Below are positions 61,988-64,000 of a stretch of 64,000 bases of DNA, piece after piece. The stretch comes from CAG-791 sp002449595. Its GTDB lineage: Bacteria; Bacillota; Clostridia; Lachnospirales; Lachnospiraceae. A program made the position numbers and the translations under genes. The stretch spans positions 33,921 through 97,920 of the forward strand of contig CAMNHV010000004.1 of NCBI GenBank assembly GCA_946539855.1, given 5' to 3'. Each line of letters starts with the position of its first letter. Position 1 is the first letter of the stretch. The notes beneath the pieces are model-generated. The model did no database searches, was not told the DNA's origin, and was given only the letters and a program-made list of their open reading frames with translations.

Positions 61988-63271
61988 ATGATGATGACGA
62001 TTGCACAGTATCTTGCATATCCCGTCCACGGGGACGGGGATCTCGGCGCAGACGCCGCCGCACATATCAGAAAAGGAGAAGCCCGCACCCTCAAGGCCGG
62101 CGGCTCCTGGATCTATGACAACGAGATCGATTCCGTGACCGGCAGCTTCGAGGACGGGGACATCATTTCCGTCCTGGACCACGACGGCTTCTTCCTCGGG
62201 CTCGGCTTTATCAACCGCGCCTCGAAGATCCGGATCCGCATGCTGTCCCGCGGCGGGCGGCAGAGCGACGGCAGTTTCTCCGTCACGAAGATCACGCCGC
62301 AGTTTCTCTATGACCGCGTCCGCGCGGCCTGGGAGTACCGGAAGCACGTGATCGACACCTCCAGCTGCCGCGTCATCTTCGGCGAGGCGGACCACCTCCC
62401 CGGGCTCACCGTCGACAAGTACGAAGACGTGCTGGTCGTCGAGTCGCTCGCGCTCGGTACCGAGCGGCTGAAGGACGTCATCCTCGCCTCGCTCGTCCAG
62501 GTCCTCGACGAGGACGGGATCCGGATCCGCGGGATCTACGAGAGGAGCGACGCCCCTGTCCGGGAAAAGGAAGGACTCTCCCCTCTCACGGGCTTCCTCT
62601 CCGAACCTTTTGACGCGAACGTCCTGATCACAGAGAACGGCGTCCGCTTCCTCGTGGACGTCGCAAACGGCCAGAAGACCGGATTCTTCCTGGACCAGAA
62701 GGAGAACCGCAGGGCGATCCGAAGGATCTGCCAGGGAGCGAAGGTCCTCGACTGCTTCACACACACCGGCTCCTTCGCGCTGAACGCCGCGGCGGCAGGC
62801 GCTGCGGAAGTACTCGCCGTCGACGCCTCAGAGCTGGCCGTCCAGCGGGCTCGTGAAAATGCGGAACTGAACGGCTTTTCAGATCGCGTCCGCGCCATAT
62901 GCGCCGACGTCTTCTCTTTCCTGCCAGCTCAGGAGCGAGAGGGAGTGCTCTATGACGTCGTCATTCTCGACCCGCCCGCCTTCACCAAGTCCCGCGAGAC
63001 CATCAAGAGCGCCGCGCGCGGCTACCGCGAGATCAACCGGAGAGGCATGGCCCTCGTCCGGGACGGGGGCTTCCTCGTCACCGCGTCCTGCTCCCACTTC
63101 ATGGACGAGGAGCACTTCCGCAAGGTGATCGACGCGGCGGCGCATGACGCGCACCGCCGGCTCACGCAGGTCGAGTTCCGGACGCAGGCGCCGGACCATC
63201 CCATTCTGTGGGGGAGCGGGACTTCCTACTATCTGAAGTTCTTTATCTTCCGGGTGGACGTGGAGAAATAA
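61988..63271 (+). CDS. Class I SAM-dependent rRNA methyltransferase (RlmI/RlmK-like)
   Basis: 427 residues. An N-terminal PUA domain (about 25-110) is followed by a middle domain and a Rossmann methyltransferase with VLDCFTHTGSFALNAAAAGA (SAM loop), VLAVDASELAVQRARENAEL, and the catalytic VILDPPAFTKS near residue 325, plus SCSHFMDEEHF. This is the RlmI type, which methylates a 23S rRNA cytosine at C5. The ATG at 61988 follows GAGCGAGGA. Three ATG codons in a row make the exact start uncertain by two residues. Confidence 0.92.
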   Translation: MMMTIAQYLAYPVHGDGDLGADAAAHIRKGEARTLKAGGSWIYDNEIDSVTGSFEDGDIISVLDHDGFFLGLGFINRASKIRIRMLSRGGRQSDGSFSVTKITPQFLYDRVRAAWEYRKHVIDTSSCRVIFGEADHLPGLTVDKYEDVLVVESLALGTERLKDVILASLVQVLDEDGIRIRGIYERSDAPVREKEGLSPLTGFLSEPFDANVLITENGVRFLVDVANGQKTGFFLDQKENRRAIRRICQGAKVLDCFTHTGSFALNAAAAGAAEVLAVDASELAVQRARENAELNGFSDRVRAICADVFSFLPAQEREGVLYDVVILDPPAFTKSRETIKSAARGYREINRRGMALVRDGGFLVTASCSHFMDEEHFRKVIDAAAHDAHRRLTQVEFRTQAPDHPILWGSGTSYYLKFFIFRVDVEK

Positions 63272-63338
63272 TGTAGTGGCCGTTTCTGCGTCCGCTATCA
63301 TCGCAGGGAGAACGGATGCTGAATCAGTAAATGTGAGA

Positions 63339-63344
63339 TATAAT
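63339..63344 (+). promoter_or_regulatory. Possible -10 box of the zinc-ribbon gene
   Basis: A perfect TATAAT about 115 bp before the start, without a clear -35. It is the only candidate in the 187-bp gap. Confidence 0.35.
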
Positions 63345-63458
63345 CAGGAAGACGGGATAATCCGCCGGCACCTGGAGACAGCTTGAGAGGAGCCCGGCCA
63401 TATTCTGCAGACATCAAAAGAGGCTTGCAGGACGCCGCCGCCCCGAAAGGAGACCATC

Positions 63459-64000
63459 ATGAAGATCTGCCGCTATTGCAGCACAAAACAGTCTGATACC
63501 AACAAGTTCTGCGAGAACTGCGGGGCGCCGCTGGAAGACGAACCTTCCGTGCAGGGAGCGACCGTGGCTGCGGACGAAGCCTTTTTCGGAGCTGCGCCGG
63601 AAGCGCCGGAGCCGCCGCACGTTGAAGCGGAGGAACTGCCCCCGCAGCAGCCGCACACCGACTGGACCACGCAGACGCACCAGCCGAAGCCGGAAATGGC
63701 AGGCGGCGTGTACAATCCCGCGGAGGGAAGGCTTCCCGCCATCATCGCCTACTTCTCGGTGATCGGCATGATCATCTCCCTCGTCCTGACAATGAAGAAG
63801 AACCGCTCGGAGTACACGCGCGCCCATCAGTCGCAGGCGCTCGTCCTCGCGCTGGCCAGCATGCTCAACGGATGGTTCCTCGGCGACTCCCTCGTCGGCA
63901 CCGTCCTCGGCTTCGTCATCTTTGGCTGCGTCATCTACAGCTTCATCATGGCATGCAGCGGCAAGATCGCCCGCATTCCGCTTATCAGCAACATCAAGAT
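63459..64000 (+). CDS. Zinc-ribbon membrane protein, 3' end cut by window edge
   Basis: ATG at 63459 follows AAAGGAG and opens a frame of at least 180 residues to the window end. It begins with a zinc ribbon (CRYCSTKQSDTNKFCENCG, two CxxC pairs). An acidic Pro/Glu/Gln-rich linker follows, then hydrophobic segments (LPAIIAYFSVIGMIISLVL, ALASMLNGWFLG, LVGTVLGFVIFGCVIYSFIM). The membrane part resembles DUF4870/Tic20-like four-helix proteins. Function unknown; similar zinc-ribbon fusions are frequent in Clostridia. Confidence 0.75.
   Translation, partial: MKICRYCSTKQSDTNKFCENCGAPLEDEPSVQGATVAADEAFFGAAPEAPEPPHVEAEELPPQQPHTDWTTQTHQPKPEMAGGVYNPAEGRLPAIIAYFSVIGMIISLVLTMKKNRSEYTRAHQSQALVLALASMLNGWFLGDSLVGTVLGFVIFGCVIYSFIMACSGKIARIPLISNIK

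Noticed and set aside
1..64000. tRNA or rRNA genes, CRISPR arrays, insertion sequences, phage or toxin-antitoxin genes
   Set aside because: Looked for T-loop signatures, regularly spaced repeats, transposase or integrase motifs and small paired genes; none were seen.

Overview
This 64 kb window reads as GC-rich chromosome from an anaerobic Firmicute of class Clostridia, most likely Lachnospiraceae-like. The evidence is the content: mecA, spoVG, a DnaD/DnaI-type helicase loader pair, paired GlgC/GlgD, gdpP-rplI-dnaB, rpsF-ssb-rpsR, the long divergent PRPP synthetase, pyruvate:ferredoxin oxidoreductase beside a 2[4Fe-4S] ferredoxin, indolepyruvate:ferredoxin oxidoreductase, and AGGAGG-type ribosome binding sites. 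No species is claimed. I see no tRNA or rRNA gene, IS element, prophage or CRISPR array. High GC creates very long antisense open frames, which are not annotated.

Layout. 1-7.3 kb (minus): a partial aconitase-family hydratase, glgP and ileS. 7.4-17.7 kb (minus): a TrmH-family methyltransferase, pncB, mfd, pth, spoVG, glgD, glgC, with two hairpin-rich gaps beside pncB. 18-22.8 kb (plus): murC, a DnaA-box cluster, dnaD, a dnaI-like loader, prs. 22.9-30.7 kb (minus): a GH18-like membrane protein, tsaC, upp, a dCMP deaminase, a coiled-coil/SleB wall hydrolase, and a translationally coupled 834-residue surface protein of unknown function. 31.4-36.3 kb (plus): mecA, pyruvate:ferredoxin oxidoreductase, ferredoxin. 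36.4-42.2 kb (minus): tandem-ACT protein, paaK, dnaB, rplI, gdpP. 42.4-43.8 kb (plus): a MATE transporter. 43.9-50.5 kb (minus): rpsR-ssb-rpsF, a hexapeptide acyltransferase, a sirtuin, iorB/iorA, ilvE. 50.5-60.9 kb (minus): a nine-gene exopolysaccharide operon. 60.9-64 kb: a DegV protein (minus), an RlmI-like methyltransferase (plus) and a zinc-ribbon membrane protein cut by the window end (plus).

How the genes work together. Glycogen synthesis (glgC, glgD) and breakdown (glgP) are both present. PFOR with ferredoxin, plus IorAB, IlvE and PaaK, fit ferredoxin-linked fermentation of pyruvate and amino acids. Replication genes (dnaD, dnaI, dnaB, ssb) recur. The clearest unexplained signals are: a cluster of DnaA boxes upstream of dnaD-dnaI; three multi-hairpin intergenic elements (near 8.5, 10.1 and 42.3 kb); a mecA gene whose promoter predicts a leaderless mRNA; a structured ileS leader that is not a T-box; and the wall-hydrolase/834-residue protein pair. 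Promoters here often have an extended -10 (TGnTATAAT) or a TTGCAT/TTGCGC -35 box with 17 bp spacing.
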